NCBI GenBank assembly: GCA_037074705.1
Contig: CM073591.1
Coordinates: 2,410,087 to 2,474,086, forward strand
DNA: 64,000 nucleotides
Source of the DNA: Zhengitettix transpicula
Lineage: Eukaryota > Arthropoda > Insecta > Orthoptera > Tetrigidae
Reading direction: 5' to 3'
Part shown: positions 25,155-36,669 of the stretch, piece after piece
Layout of the letters: every line of letters starts with the position of its first letter
Position numbering within the stretch: position 1 is the stretch's first letter
Translations under genes and position numbers: made by a program
Notes under the pieces: model-generated
The model's database searches: none
What the model saw: the letters and a program-made list of their open reading frames with translations, nothing else
What the model was told of the DNA's origin: nothing

Positions 25155-25960
25155 TTACAATAATAAGGTGTAAATTAGATTAGATTCATTAGTTCCATTA
25201 GTCCTCTGCTGAGGAAATAGGACAAGTCAAATTGTTATTACTTACAAAATGTATGAATGAGATACACATAAGTAGTCTACATGTTTAAGACCATACCTTA
25301 GTTTTGATTTGAAGAATTTAAAGTGTACATATTTGAAATTTCATGAAATAGGTTCAGGGAGAATATAAGGAATACTAAATACATAAATAATGGAGAATAA
25401 GTTAGAATCACAGAACATTACACAAATAAGAAATATTAACAATAAAGAAAGGAATAAAAAATAAATAGCACTTAGGTTAACGCTGCACTGCACTGCACAA
25501 ATAACACTCCCACTTGCATATCATCTTCTTGTGTTGATGAACCTTCAAAGTGTTGGCGCCTCCAGAAGAATTTACCTGGCAGCGCTTCTCAGTGGCTGGA
25601 AATCTCAAATAAACAATTGTCAAGTAAAGACTTATGTTAGTGTTCCACACGTTGTCCAGTAACTTCTAGGCAACTAATTTGTTTTAAAGAGCAACGCGCG
25701 TCGTTAAGGAGCAGAGTTTTGCATTTCTTAATAATTACGCTCTAACTTGATGCTCAGCTTTATTCCTGAATAGTGTACGTGAGAGACAGGAACCGACAGG
25801 CTTTGATTACGTCTTACGAATGTTACAGTTTCCAAGATGTGACGTTGAAACTCCAAGAGCTTTTAAGAGAGGTCTAAAACTTTGTCTCTAATTTCTGCCA
25901 CACAATATTCGGATCGCACGTTTCAAATCCTTTGCTATTATCAACTTTCTAAATTAACGT
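25155..25960 (-). mobile_element. LINE 3' part, related to 57.4 kb copy
   Basis: 'attcggatcgcacgtttca' (25,908) and the preceding block 'tacgaatgtt...caagagctttt' match 57,345-57,460 in order, where a reverse transcriptase relic is clear. This copy therefore carries the C-terminal coding remnant and a 3' untranslated tail toward lower coordinates. No intact frame remains. Confidence 0.45.
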
Positions 25961-26159
25961 AAATGCATCTCGGAGCTGTCGACACTGGCTCCATCCCTTG
26001 ACAACATTTATAAACTATTACACAAACCAACATTTATGTCTTTCAGGTGCTAACTCCTTACATTTGTCTTATGTATTAAATACAATATTCAATTTACAGG
26101 GTTACAATGTTTGGGATACACTAACAATAATTTTTTTAAATATAATTGCTATGTGGATG

Positions 26160-26515
26160 GTCGGCGTTGCCCGGGTTGTCATAAATAAATTCAGCGACAT
26201 CCTGATTGGAATTCAATCTCGGTTGTTTTTGCTTTATTATTATGTAACTCCCTTCCACTCACTCCCCTGAGGGTGCTCTCCTCCAATGCCGAAAAGGGTT
26301 GAAATTATGTGTATCTGTCTATCTCATATATCACCAAAAAAAATATTTCGACGAAAATATAGGCCATTTTAATATGTTTGAAAATTTCCACCCCCGACCC
26401 TGGAGGTTAAACGACAAATTTAATGTCATAATTAAACTTGGAGGCTTCAATAACTCCGGATATGACTTCTACCTCGATTTGTTGTGATTTTTATGTAACG
26501 CCCCTACATTATCAG
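26160..26515 (-). mobile_element. Helitron-like element, 3' part
   Basis: Starts on the plus strand with 'ggcgttgcccgggttgtcat' (the terminal hairpin in reverse) and continues with internal units ('gagggtgctctcctccaatg', 'aatttccacccccgaccct', 'aataactccggatatgactt'). The orientation is minus. The 5' end is lost. Confidence 0.55.
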
Positions 26516-26519
26516 CTAC

Positions 26520-27025
26520 AGTGATCAGCAACGTAATAGTTAACTTAAGTTCTTAGCGACTGACCAGAGTTGTGGCAAATGGCTCACCTAACGGAGGGTT
26601 GAGGAACGATTTAATACCAGACGGTGATTTGTAAAGATGAGTGCGGCTGCCCCTGACCTGCACTCAACAGTACGGAGACATCGATTTAGCTGTGCATTGA
26701 CTGGAGGTTCCTAAAAGGAATCACGACGTCTGCAGCGGAGATTAATTTTCAACTGAGACGTGCTTGAATGGGAAAGGGTGAATAGAAATTGGGTAGGATC
26801 AATCTGGAACCGGAACGATGAGTTTCATCTTGTCCTACACAATTCAGCATCTTACGACTTCGTAACCGATAATTAAATATGGCGGTGCTGGCGCGCGGAT
26901 CAACAAGAGCAGGATGAAAGTTCGTGCCAAGGTGAAGCTAGTCACTGGGAAGACGGTAAGGGCCCGGGAGGAATACCAACCCTCAGACACATAAATAACT
27001 GAAGAAAAATGATAAACTCTAAACA
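26520..27025. other. Intergenic, no gene recognised
   Basis: No domain, exon or repeat family was recognised. Confidence 0.35.
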
Positions 27026-27031
27026 ACAACA

Positions 27032-27625
27032 TTTTGTAATGAAAAAATTAACGTCTGTTTGAAAATTAATAATAAAAAAGATACCCAAATACGGACAAAA
27101 AAAGTGGTAATTTAAATACCACAAACCGTTTCTGGGATCCTTGTATCATTTCTTCAGGTGCTAAGATGAGCCTAGAGCGACACAACTGCACCCATCAGTT
27201 GAAAAAACTCAAAAGCGAAGAAAACGCAACGACAAGGTTTAGCGTAACAATAAGGAATAATAGCACTCTTGTTGAGATTAATTGCTGTGATGTTTAATTT
27301 AATGTGAAGCATCTCTGATATGAGTCTGGAAATGTGCGTGGCTGGTGTCAATGTCTAAAATCTTAGTCCTCTAGCAATCAAATGTACGCTTAGAATTGAT
27401 GGTATGTGTGGATGCTACATATTGTTTACCGTTGGTAAGTTTGGTATGAGACACATGTTCCTTGATAATGGAACGTTTTGTTATTGTGTAGTTTACAAAA
27501 TCTCTTTCGAGTGCAGTTGTGTCCCTCTAGGCTCTTCTTAGCACCTGAAGAAAGGAACAAGGATCCCAGAAACCTTGTGTGATATTTATCGCTTCTTTTG
27601 TCTGTATTTGGCTATGTTTTCTGTT
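27032..27625. mobile_element. Full-length palindromic Penelope-like element
   Basis: This is the best complete copy, about 595 bp with ~150-bp inverted arms. The left arm runs from 'gaaaaaattaacgtctgttt' to 'agcctagagcgacacaactg'; the right arm from 'cagttgtgtccctctaggct' to 'tttggctatgttttctgtta'. Each arm holds the core CTGAAGA-aaGGAacaaggATCCca-GAAAC (right arm near 27,545), which matches the conserved strands CUGANGA and GAAAC of hammerhead ribozymes around a short stem. Penelope-like retroelements are known to carry hammerhead motifs in their terminal repeats. It is non-coding here. Confidence 0.6.
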
Positions 27626-27629
27626 ATTA

Positions 27630-29420
27630 AAACGTTTTGTAGTAAAGGAAGAGGGATCACTGATTTCTACATAAATGTTTATTAACTCTCAGGGTCTCGC
27701 GGCATTCAATTAAAATTTTCATGGTTTCGTATAAGGTATTTAATATAAACTCTGACACAAGGTTTCCAGGAACAATTATTTACCCTTGTCGCACTGTACA
27801 TTTAATCGGCTTTTATTTTCATATTTAAAAGAATATCTTCTCTGTCACAGGGACTCTGGTGTAATATATTTTTGCTTATATTTAAAGCTCTCTTTACAAA
27901 ATAATATCAAAGTAGAATACAGGACAGGACTAATCTGTCTCTTTTGGGGACTCCATGCGGAATTAAAACGTTTTTGGTTCTGTTTTGCATGTGGATTCGA
28001 ATACTGTCTGTCAACAGTATTAGTTTTAATACAAATTTCCTAGTATTTCCTGTTAACTGGCGGGATTTGTAGATATAAAGCTCCACAGAACGGAACAAAC
28101 GATCCCAGCACATCCTTTTTTCTTTGAAACTTGTGTAAAAATTATGAGAGTAACCCTCTCATTTTTTATAGAATAAATAGAATTTTTGTAACTATTCCCC
28201 ATATTTGGCAATATTCCTTAAATTAAGGGTTCAGGTATTGATCATTGTGGCCCTCCATACATATTTTAATATTTTTGGAATGTTTGTATATGTTACTGTG
28301 TAGTTTAACACAGTATAAATTTACAATAGATAACCTTAAAACGTAATTTTTAGTCTGAGAAAATCATGGTTCCTTGATTGACCCTTGGGGCACACCACAG
28401 CTTCCTCTGCGGCGGTATTTCGGTACAGAAGAAGGGGGGGGGGAAATGACGTAATTTTGCACCACTGCAGGACTCGGTAGAGCCGTTCTGTTGTCGCTGC
28501 TGGCTCTGATATTTCTTTATCAGCTTCTCACTCCGTCTCCACGGATCCCTTCCTGCAGCTTCGCGAAAGAAAACAGAGCACCCTCAAATCTCTGAGCGAC
28601 TTAAGTTGTATCGCCACGGTCTCATGTGTATGTGTGTGTGTGTGTATCACTGTTAAGGGGACAGACACTATGGTTTTTCCTTCAGCACCTCATTTTCTTT
28701 CTTTCTCTTATTTTTACTCCTTTCTTACCACTCGTTTGACGCCTTTTTGATCCAGAGAGAAAATAAAAACTCCCTCCGACAACAGCGGAGGAAGGAGTCG
28801 ATAGGTTTAGAAAGTCTAAAGGCAGGTCAAACGAATACAGCACAGGACTTTGATCCTACCCTCGGGGGAGGAAAAAAAAACTGTAGGCTCAATTCCAACC
28901 CATTATATAAATTTTATAACCAACAAGAGTAAAGAGTCACATTAGTCCTTGCGCAGTCTCCGCGAAAATAAGAGTTTGAACGATAACCAATCTGAATTGT
29001 TTCTTCACTATAGCTTTTAGTAACGTAACCATAACTTTGGAGTAATATTTTTACTTACCTTATTAAAACAACGCTGTGACGTGCTTCAAGAGTCAATACT
29101 AGATTAACAAACAATACAGATTTTTTTACATAAAAAATGTGGTCAAGCAACAATAACAAAATCACCAGAATCATTTTATAAACGAGTGATGTGACAGAAA
29201 ATATTCTCCGATGTAAGAAAATACGATTCAATCCATCGTTGAGTGCAACAAAGGTCAATAATAAGGAAATTTCTTCTGTAAGGTTTCATTTTTAAATAGT
29301 ATGTAATGGAGTGGGGAAAATAAGCAAACTTACATACTTTAACTTCCATATTTGAGTATGAAAAAAATTTACATTTTACGGTGTCATACATTACTAACGA
29401 GTCCATTAATAGTTCCGTAA

Positions 29421-29464
<44 letters not shown>

Positions 29465-30740
29465 CATTTTAATATAATTAGATATTAGCAAGGGTTGAAA
29501 GCTTGGTAAGTTGGATTTGACAAGGCGCCGCCGTGCCAGATAAATAATCCCTAAGGTCTGGACTTACGAACGTAGGATGTTGACCCTCGGATGTTACCTG
29601 GACTGTCGCACCGTGGGAAACGTCTCTCCAAAAATCCCAGAAATTGAATTAACACGTGACTGCCTGAACCAATCACATTTCTTGGTTCAGGAAAGATCGA
29701 TCGATAATTGGTCGAGAACATCGATATTTCTCATCCGGCGAAGGGGCTGTAAAAATGTGTACAGAGACTCCTCGACGAACCGTCGCCAGGGACGGACGTA
29801 CAGCCTCAAACTTGCAGTTTTCCAGAGGACTCGGAGAGATCGAGGGTGCCACATGATCACGGCCAGAGATCAACGCGAGGCAACTGGCAAGTGTCTCAAT
29901 CCTTGACGCGCCTGGGGGAATTACCGTAAACCATTGTTTGACTCAACACACATAAATTGTATTTTTTTATTTTATTTTTTTCGTGTTCAGTTAAATAATT
30001 AATAAATTCTTGAAAATATCCCTTTACTTTATCATTTAAAAATCCACCACTACAAGTTTAAAATATGATGGGTAAATAAGTTATATAAATATATCCATTT
30101 AACGCCTGATTAAATTAATTAAAATTCCTGACAAAATTCAACATGAGAAACATTAACACAGAAAGTAATTTAAACGTAAGTGGACGGTGTGACGCAACTT
30201 TGCGCCTTTCTATTGCACATACCCAAAGATCTAAAATAATCGATGTCTCTGAGCTTGAAATTAGATTTATGTTAATTAATCCTCGTAATAAATGCCATTA
30301 TTGTTTTACCGATGTCGCATGAACTAAAACAAGTTGCTTCATTTATGTAAAAAATAAATGTGTTGCCACGCGGCGTGCCACAAGGGTCAATAATCGACTC
30401 AAGGTTTATTGAGTCAATTTTTTTTTTAAATAATGTTAGAGAGTGAGGGAGTTAAAGAAAAATATTAATTATGTTTAACAAAGTTAAATGAAAAATATTG
30501 AAATTTATGTGACACATCTTAACAAATTTATTTGAAAATTTCTGTAGTGGCAGGACCATATTTTTAAAATTCATTCAAAATTTTTGAAGTTTATCATTGG
30601 AAAGATAAGAAGTTTTCAAAATCAAATTTACCAGAATATTCAACAACAATTAATAAATTTTCACCATAATGAAAAACCAAATAAGGGACGAAAGTAAATT
30701 ATATATTATTCCGATTGTATTAATTATATTATCAGATAAT
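27630..30740. other. Long gene-poor stretch
   Basis: No exon with convincing splice signals was seen. It contains a G-run (about 28,433-28,442), (TG)n near 28,628, and an (AT)n microsatellite at 29,424-29,461. The 109-codon frame at 29,577-29,906 is GC-richer than its surroundings but has no recognisable domain. Confidence 0.35.
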
Positions 30741-30744
30741 TTTT

Positions 30745-31190
30745 TTAGGGTAACAGGCTACATGAGGGTAATCCACATGGTGGCAACTCCCCTTTAATAG
30801 CATAGGAAGGGATTTGAAAGGGTGGATGCGGAAAGGTAGAGGAAGGCAGCAAAGGATTAACTAGGGCCCCCGGGCTATATTTTAAGGATGCTACCCGGCA
30901 ATTCGTCTAAAGAAATGCAGAACAACCCCTAAAAAAACCTGCATCAGGTAGGTCGGGCATTGGGTACTTGTCCCACACCCTTCCGATAGCGGGAGATGAG
31001 TTTGATGTGGGGACGCAGCTTTCCCTTCTCCGTGCCTCGACCAGTTTAGGAGGCAGCTGGCCTACTGTTCCAATGGGAACAGAGAACAACTCTTACCGTA
31101 TGCCCAAGGTCTGTGACCCCGGAACATTCACCTCTCAAAACAGGCCGCAGTGTCTCGGCATGTGGGAATCTTAGTTCAAAAACGGAGAAA
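30745..31190 (-). mobile_element. A-tailed retroposon family, near-complete copy
   Basis: On the minus strand the element ends '...tgtagcctgttaccct' followed by an A-run (30,740s), which identifies the 3' tail. The body runs upward to 'ggcatgtgggaatcttag' at 31,173. Blocks shared with at least five other copies include 'aggaagggatttgaaag', 'agggcccccgggct', 'ccttccgatagcggg' and 'cctctcaaaacaggcc'. The minus-strand frame with VGQLPPKLVEAR recurs in other copies. It is either a SINE or the 3' end of a LINE. Confidence 0.7.
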
Positions 31191-31324
31191 GGAAAAGGCG
31201 TCCCCAAAGGAAGTCCCTTCCGTCTTCCCTACATGGTTCTGCCTGCGAGAGAATAGCCCTCGCAGACGGCTCTAAAAATTATTTTGAGTGTTTGGTATTT
31301 TTATTTGTCATAAATAAAATAGAC

Positions 31325-31715
31325 TGCGTGTGTGTGTGTTATACAAAACTACATCCCTGGAGAAAGATATTTAACTACTTTTTTACACGTGCCCTGCGGG
31401 GATAAGACACGTCAACCACTCCCCGGGACGGACGTGGACGGGAGTGGAAATTTTAAAACATACTCAAACGGCCGATATTTGTGTCGGATAAATATGTTTC
31501 TGGGTCAAAGACTTTGAAAGTATTTCTACCGATGTTCTTTGTGTATAATTTCAACACTTTCAGCATAGGAGGACGGAGGCCTGTGGGTGGGAGTGGAGAG
31601 GATATAAAAAAAATTAAAGGGACAACAGCCGCGATAGGTGTCGAATCCGGGGTTATGAATGCCGCTGAGTTAAATTATGATGACAACCCGCGCAACGCAG
31701 AGCACCCTGGTAGGT
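31325..31715 (+). mobile_element. Helitron-like element, internally short
   Basis: (TG)n then 'ttatacaaaactacatccct' at the 5' end, G-rich internal units, 'gtcgaatccggggttatgaa', and a terminal 'acccgcgcaacgcagagcac' plus 'cctggtag' at 31,712. This gives both ends of the family within about 390 bp. Confidence 0.55.
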
Positions 31716-31719
31716 CATT

Positions 31720-33265
31720 ATATCAAGTAAATACGACTGCGTAAAGACGTTAGCAATATATATAAAATTTAGTGCTATATTAAGAATAAGTGCCAAAACG
31801 GTCAATAATAGTACCTAAATTATAAATTAATAATTTGATCAGAAACAGAATAAACATAATAATTTACGCAGTAATATTTGAATCAACACTTTAATTGGTT
31901 ATATAAATATGTATATAACGTATTACTACGACGCGTGCCAGAATCGTCAAGAGGAACATAAAATATATAAAAAAGTCAGGTTCAAAAACACCTCGACAAG
32001 GGTCGATAGATTGTTGGGATCGGCAAAATGTATTAAAAAATCCTTTACAGAAGAAAATAACTTCTACATAAAATAATTTAATTAAAAACTTGTAAGAGAA
32101 TGAAATTCAATTAAACGTGGTTAAAATTTGATTTATATCAAATCGTAGCGTAGCAAATTGGTGGATCACTGACCAAAAAATTTGTTTCGTAGAATTTTAT
32201 ATTTAAAAATCTTGTAATATATGCCGAAGGATTAGGGAAATTGTGTTACAAAACAGATTGGAAATATAATCAGAAATACAAAAATATATGTTGTCATACA
32301 ACGTGCTGTACAACAACGGTCAATAATCGCCCACAAATAACAGCAAATATCAGAAAATTCGTATAAGAAAATTCTGACGGGTCAGAAAAAACATAACCAT
32401 ATTTTTTTTAAATACACAATTAATGCTATATGGGCAAATAATTGACCCTGATGTACGTCGTGCAGAATAAAAACTGTGATGAGAAAGAGGCTGTATAATA
32501 AATTATTTCATTTGCGGCGTGTTTTTGTTGGTAGATTTTAAACCCCGGAGCCCGTCCATTTACATTTTTTCCTTCTGAAAAACAAGTTAATACAAAATCC
32601 TGGCTTGAAGACAAAGAAGGTTCCGTTCGCTAGAGAGGGGTGGAAGACTGTCTGTGTGTTGTCCGCCAGCCTCAATATTTCACTTTTCACGAGGACTATC
32701 TCGCGAACGAGGGTCAAAATAAATCTTGAGGGTAAACTTGTTTATTCCCCGTGACTCTATACGTAGCTTCGCATCAATTACGGAACGATTCCTGTCGGCG
32801 TAGAGGACAAAGCGCCTGAAACGTCTCCGTCGTGGATGATGCGTGAGCAGGGATTGGGTTTTGATTCATGATATGTTTCGAGGAAGAGAGACAAAGCTGT
32901 GCGACGAGGGAGCGACTGAGGTGGCATGACGAAGCAATCCCCCAAGGCGTTGTCAGCAAATCTGCTCTTCCAGAAAGAGATTCTGCCAACGTCTCATCCA
33001 GAGTCTCGTGACTATTCCCTGCTTCTGGACCTGCACGGCCCACGGAATAGTCAGAGTTCGAGAAATAATTTGTGAAAGACCTTCCATCTCCCAAATATAC
33101 TTGTAACATTTACAGTAAAGTAAACCTAAACAAAATATTACGTCATAAAACATTTACAATTTATAAACCCCTATTACATTATGTAATTTGTCAACATTAA
33201 ATTAATTTATTTTTAACAAATATATCAATATGACTTCATATTTAAATTAAATATAATATACTTAT
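31720..33265. other. AT-rich stretch with a GC-richer patch
   Basis: 31,720-32,600 is very AT-rich with no features. 32,610-33,110 is GC-richer and carries a 111-codon minus frame (32,774-33,109) without a recognisable domain or splice support. The patch could be an exon or regulatory DNA; I cannot tell which. Confidence 0.3.
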
Positions 33266-33269
33266 GTTT

Positions 33270-34202
33270 AAGTGTGTGTGTTCCGCATACAAATCTACAC
33301 CCCTGGATCAAATTGAACCAAATTTCATACAAGTCTTCCTTACGACCAGAAAACAAACATTGTTGGGGTAAGAAACGTGGGTCACCCCCCCGGGGTCGAA
33401 GGTAGAAATTTTCAAAAATGTGAAACCTACTGATATTTTTGTCAAAAGTAAATTTTCCGGGTGAGTGAGATAGATACCGTTTTTACGAATTCATGTTTAA
33501 TTCAATCCCTTTCTGTATTGAAAGGAACCTTTAGCGGTAGGGGTAGAGGGGCGTTACATAAAAATAACGCGAAAACAACCGAGATTGGAGTCATATTCGG
33601 GGTTATGGGTGTATCCGAGTTTAATTAAGGCATTAACGTTTCCGTTTAACCCCCATAGGTGTTTAATCCCCAAATATATTAAAACGGCCGATCTGTCGGC
33701 ATATTGATATTTTTCTGGGTGAATGAGATTGATAGTGTTTCTTCGGATATATTTCTGTATTTTTTCAACCCCTTTCAGCATAGGAGGGTAGAAAAATTAA
33801 GAGTGGGGGTAGAAGGACGTTACATAAAAATAAAGGAGAAAGAACCGAGATTTGAGTCGAATCCGGGGTTATGGATGTCACTGAGTTTATTTATGACATT
33901 CAAAATGCCGTTTAACCGCCACGGGTGGGTTGGACTGGGGTGGAAAATATAAAAATTGTTAAAACGACCGATCTTTTTTGTCGAAAAAAATGTTTCGGGG
34001 TCAGTGAGATAGAGTTTCTACCGATGTGTTTGAAGTATAATTTCAACCTCTTTCTGTATGCGAGGGGAACACCTGTAGGGATGGGGGTAAGGCGGTAAAA
34101 AAAATAAACAAAAGAGAAACCGTGACTGGAGTCAAATCAGGTGTTATGGATGTCATCGAGTTTAATTATGACGACTCGGGCAATGCCGGGCATCCAGGTA
34201 GT
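33270..34202 (+). mobile_element. Helitron-like element with internal tandem units
   Basis: The 5' end is 'tgtgtgttccgcatacaaat' with 'ctacacccctgg'. At least three internal units of roughly 200-300 bp follow, each with 'ataaaaataacgcgaaaaca' or a variant, 'agtcatattcggggttatgg' or a variant, and a 'tttaac...ccc' block (about 33,555-33,660, 33,820-33,920, 34,095-34,165). The 3' end is 'ctcgggcaatgccgggcatc' plus 'caggtag' at 34,202. No protein frame is present. Confidence 0.6.
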
Positions 34203-34204
34203 AA

Positions 34205-34685
34205 TAAATAAATATTTTTTGATGCATATGTTTTAAATGGGCTAATTAATATTTGTTTCTACTTTTTTATTATTCAAGTTATTTACCTTAATAATAAAAA
34301 TATATAAAAATGATGATTACGTTATAAATTATATTCCAAAACCATGGCTTTAATTTGACAAAAAAGTTCTGTTGTAGTCCTTAATATGGACATCGATTTT
34401 CTCTACGTATTTGTTCCGACGTGATACGTCTCGGATAACCCAGCAAGTATAGTGACTGTGGGGGATATTTACAAAATTACCATATTAAAAATGAGTCTTA
34501 TTTAATTTATAATACTTAACGAATATATTTTTTGTTATTTGGTCACTGCATAGTTTCTCCACTGTCCCAGGAGAGGTTCCCCTTTACCAGCGAGTATACT
34601 GACCCGCAATGCCTGCGGACGTGATAACGTAGGCGCCAGAAAGAGCTGACCCCTTTCCACATACCCGCAGTGGTAGTTTACACGA
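34205..34685. other. Intergenic, no gene recognised
   Basis: AT-rich, without recognisable exons or repeats. Confidence 0.3.
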
Positions 34686-35710
34686 TGACGTTTACACCTG
34701 ATGAAGTCATAAATTAAGAACGAAACGTTGTAAAGTATGTCAGTCGTTTTATTAATTTTTTTCTTACTTGTGGCCGAATTATTTACTTCTGCAAAAATTG
34801 GAAATCTGTCTGATATTTGTAATTATGTAATTTCGTCTTTACAAACTTGCGGGGATACATTGCTATTTTTTATAATGACATATATATATATAATTTTAAG
34901 TCAGAAAGAAAAATTTATTAATGGAAAATTAAACAATGTTTCGTCGCTTATTTGATGACCTCATCAGGTTAGATTTTAAAACGACAAAAAGAACAAAACA
35001 ATTACAATGATTAGACTAACAATTTTAAGAAACATTTGGCAAATAAATTATTTACTTAATATATTAAATACTTACCATAATAATTTTACTTTTGAAATTG
35101 AACAGAACAAATCCATTTTGATAACTGTTATTAATAATAAATTAACAACAAATTGGTTCCAAAAACCAATTTATTCAGGAATATCTCTCAATTAGACGTC
35201 CTACCATCCTCTTATCCAAAATAAAGCAATGGTTTATACTTTCGTAGATAAAGATATTAAAAAATAATCTCATATTGAGCACCATATTCATAACTTAATT
35301 TAAGTCAAGAAAATATTTTTACTTCAATAATATCCACTTAAATGTATCAATAAGTACATTAAGGCCATATTAAATAATATCAAATGTAACAGTAACATTC
35401 TGCATAATAAAATTGATATAAAAAATGTAGTTTGATAGTTTTTCATGACATTGCAACACAAATTAATTGGACTGTTATAAAAGTCTGGTGTAAAAACTAT
35501 GTTCCATGCTCATAATATAGGGAAAAAAAGTTGAGAACAAATTTAAAAAATTCAGATAAGCATAATGTAATTTATAAAATTAATATTCTAGATTGTCAAG
35601 CCAGGTAGGCTATGTAGGGCAAGCCAAGCGGTCATTAAAAACTATGTTAAAAGAACATAAAAATAATATAACAAACCCGCTATTACGTAGAAAGCCGAAT
35701 TTTAAATGAT
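34686..35710 (+). mobile_element. Penelope-like retroelement, 3' half with GIY-YIG relic
   Basis: A terminal repeat region at 34,686-34,980 holds two opposed hammerhead-like cores: 'cctgatgaagtcat' ... 'gaacgaaacgttg' on plus, and 'cctgatgaggtcatc' ... 'gcgacgaaac' on minus. From 35,007 the plus strand encodes FTFEIEQNK, then TNWFQKPIYSG and LN, then HPLIQNKAMVYTFVDK, the region following the reverse transcriptase palm in Penelope elements. Near 35,576-35,690, VIYKINILDCQAR, then (after a frameshift) YVGQAKRSLKTMLKEHKNNI matches the GIY-YIG endonuclease. Stops and frameshifts make it inactive. Confidence 0.7.
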
Positions 35711-35714
35711 TTAG

Positions 35715-36105
35715 ACTCCAAGGCAAGGTTTTCCTTTTCATGCAGGTGTGTTTAAACACGTAGTGGAGCAAATTCTGCGTGGTTTACAGTCCCAGATGGC
35801 GCTTTTCTTTCCTGGAAGGTATACTAGCCCGCAGTGCCGGATCAGGTGTTAATAGCGATGGGCAGAATATTAATCATAAAATAATTATGTAAACCAAATG
35901 TGAGTTATATGCAAGAGAAATGAACACTTCCAGAGAGATTCCAATATTTTTGTTTAAAAATGCAGTTAGTTATTTATATGATTCATTTTTAACTATTCGA
36001 CTTTTGTGAAAATGTTGATTAAATTCTTATAGGTAATATCTGTACACATAATATCATAATATAAATAATTACATTTTTTGTGAAATAAATAGATTAATCA
36101 GAGTC
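35715..36105. other. Intergenic, no gene recognised
   Basis: Nothing recognised; AT-rich. Confidence 0.3.
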
Positions 36106-36115
36106 TGTTACAATG

Positions 36116-36665
36116 TTATTTGAATTTTGGACAAGGCATTCTTGGGAAATTATTTCCGAAGTGGAGACGCAAACGCAAAGAACTTTCACACTTTTCACAA
36201 CAATATTGTCCTTTAGTTTCCTTGCAACATGGCAACGACGTATTTTCTAAACCATGATCTGTATCTCCGTCTTTTTTTTTATAGATTAACAGGCTACATG
36301 AGGGTAATCCACGTTGGGCAACTCCCCTTTAATAGGAAGGGATTTGAAAGGGGGATGCGGAAGGGTAGAGGAAGGTAGCCAAGGGTTAACTAGGACCCCC
36401 GGGCTATGGTTTAAGGATCCTACCCGGCAATTCGCCCAAATGGGGTGCATCAGACCTGGTTCACTAAAATGTCTTCAGTTTCTGATTCATCTACTGATTC
36501 TTCACTATCGTCTCCTGAAACTACATTTGTGTCATAATTATCCTCTTCTTATAGGAGACGACGGATTTAGTCTACATCTTGAGGATTTTTCAAGCTGTAT
36601 ACATTTTTACTTATTTTCCACAATTGTTCTCCACCAGAAAAACGGAAAGTTGTAATATAAACCCA
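36116..36665 (-). pseudogene. piggyBac-like transposase relic, internally deleted and interrupted
   Basis: At 36,116-36,230 the minus strand encodes CCKETKGQYCCEKCESSL and ends PKFK-stop, resembling the C-terminal cysteine-rich domain of piggyBac-family transposases. At 36,460-36,600 it encodes NPQDVD, then EEDNYDTNVVSGDDSEESVD, the acidic N-terminal type of the same family. The catalytic centre between them is gone, and a partial A-tailed retroposon (36,285-36,450) sits at the junction. Stops in the N-terminal part confirm that it is dead. Confidence 0.5.
36280..36450 (-). mobile_element. A-tailed retroposon family, 3' part
   Basis: T-run (an A-tail on the minus strand) at 36,272-36,281, then 'taacaggctacatgagggta' through 'ggatcctacccggcaattcg'. 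It is 5'-truncated, as expected for a LINE-style insertion, and lies inside the piggyBac relic, so it is the younger insertion. Confidence 0.65.
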
Positions 36666-36669
36666 CAAA

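Noticed and set aside
33270..34202. CRISPR-like array of spaced repeats
   Set aside because: The units are 200-300 bp, diverged, and lie between Helitron-like ends in a eukaryotic genome; no short direct repeats with regular spacers.
34690..34740. Fully functional hammerhead ribozyme
   Set aside because: Core strands are present but the stem is poorly paired here and no clear cleavage site could be set by eye; only 'hammerhead-like' is claimed.
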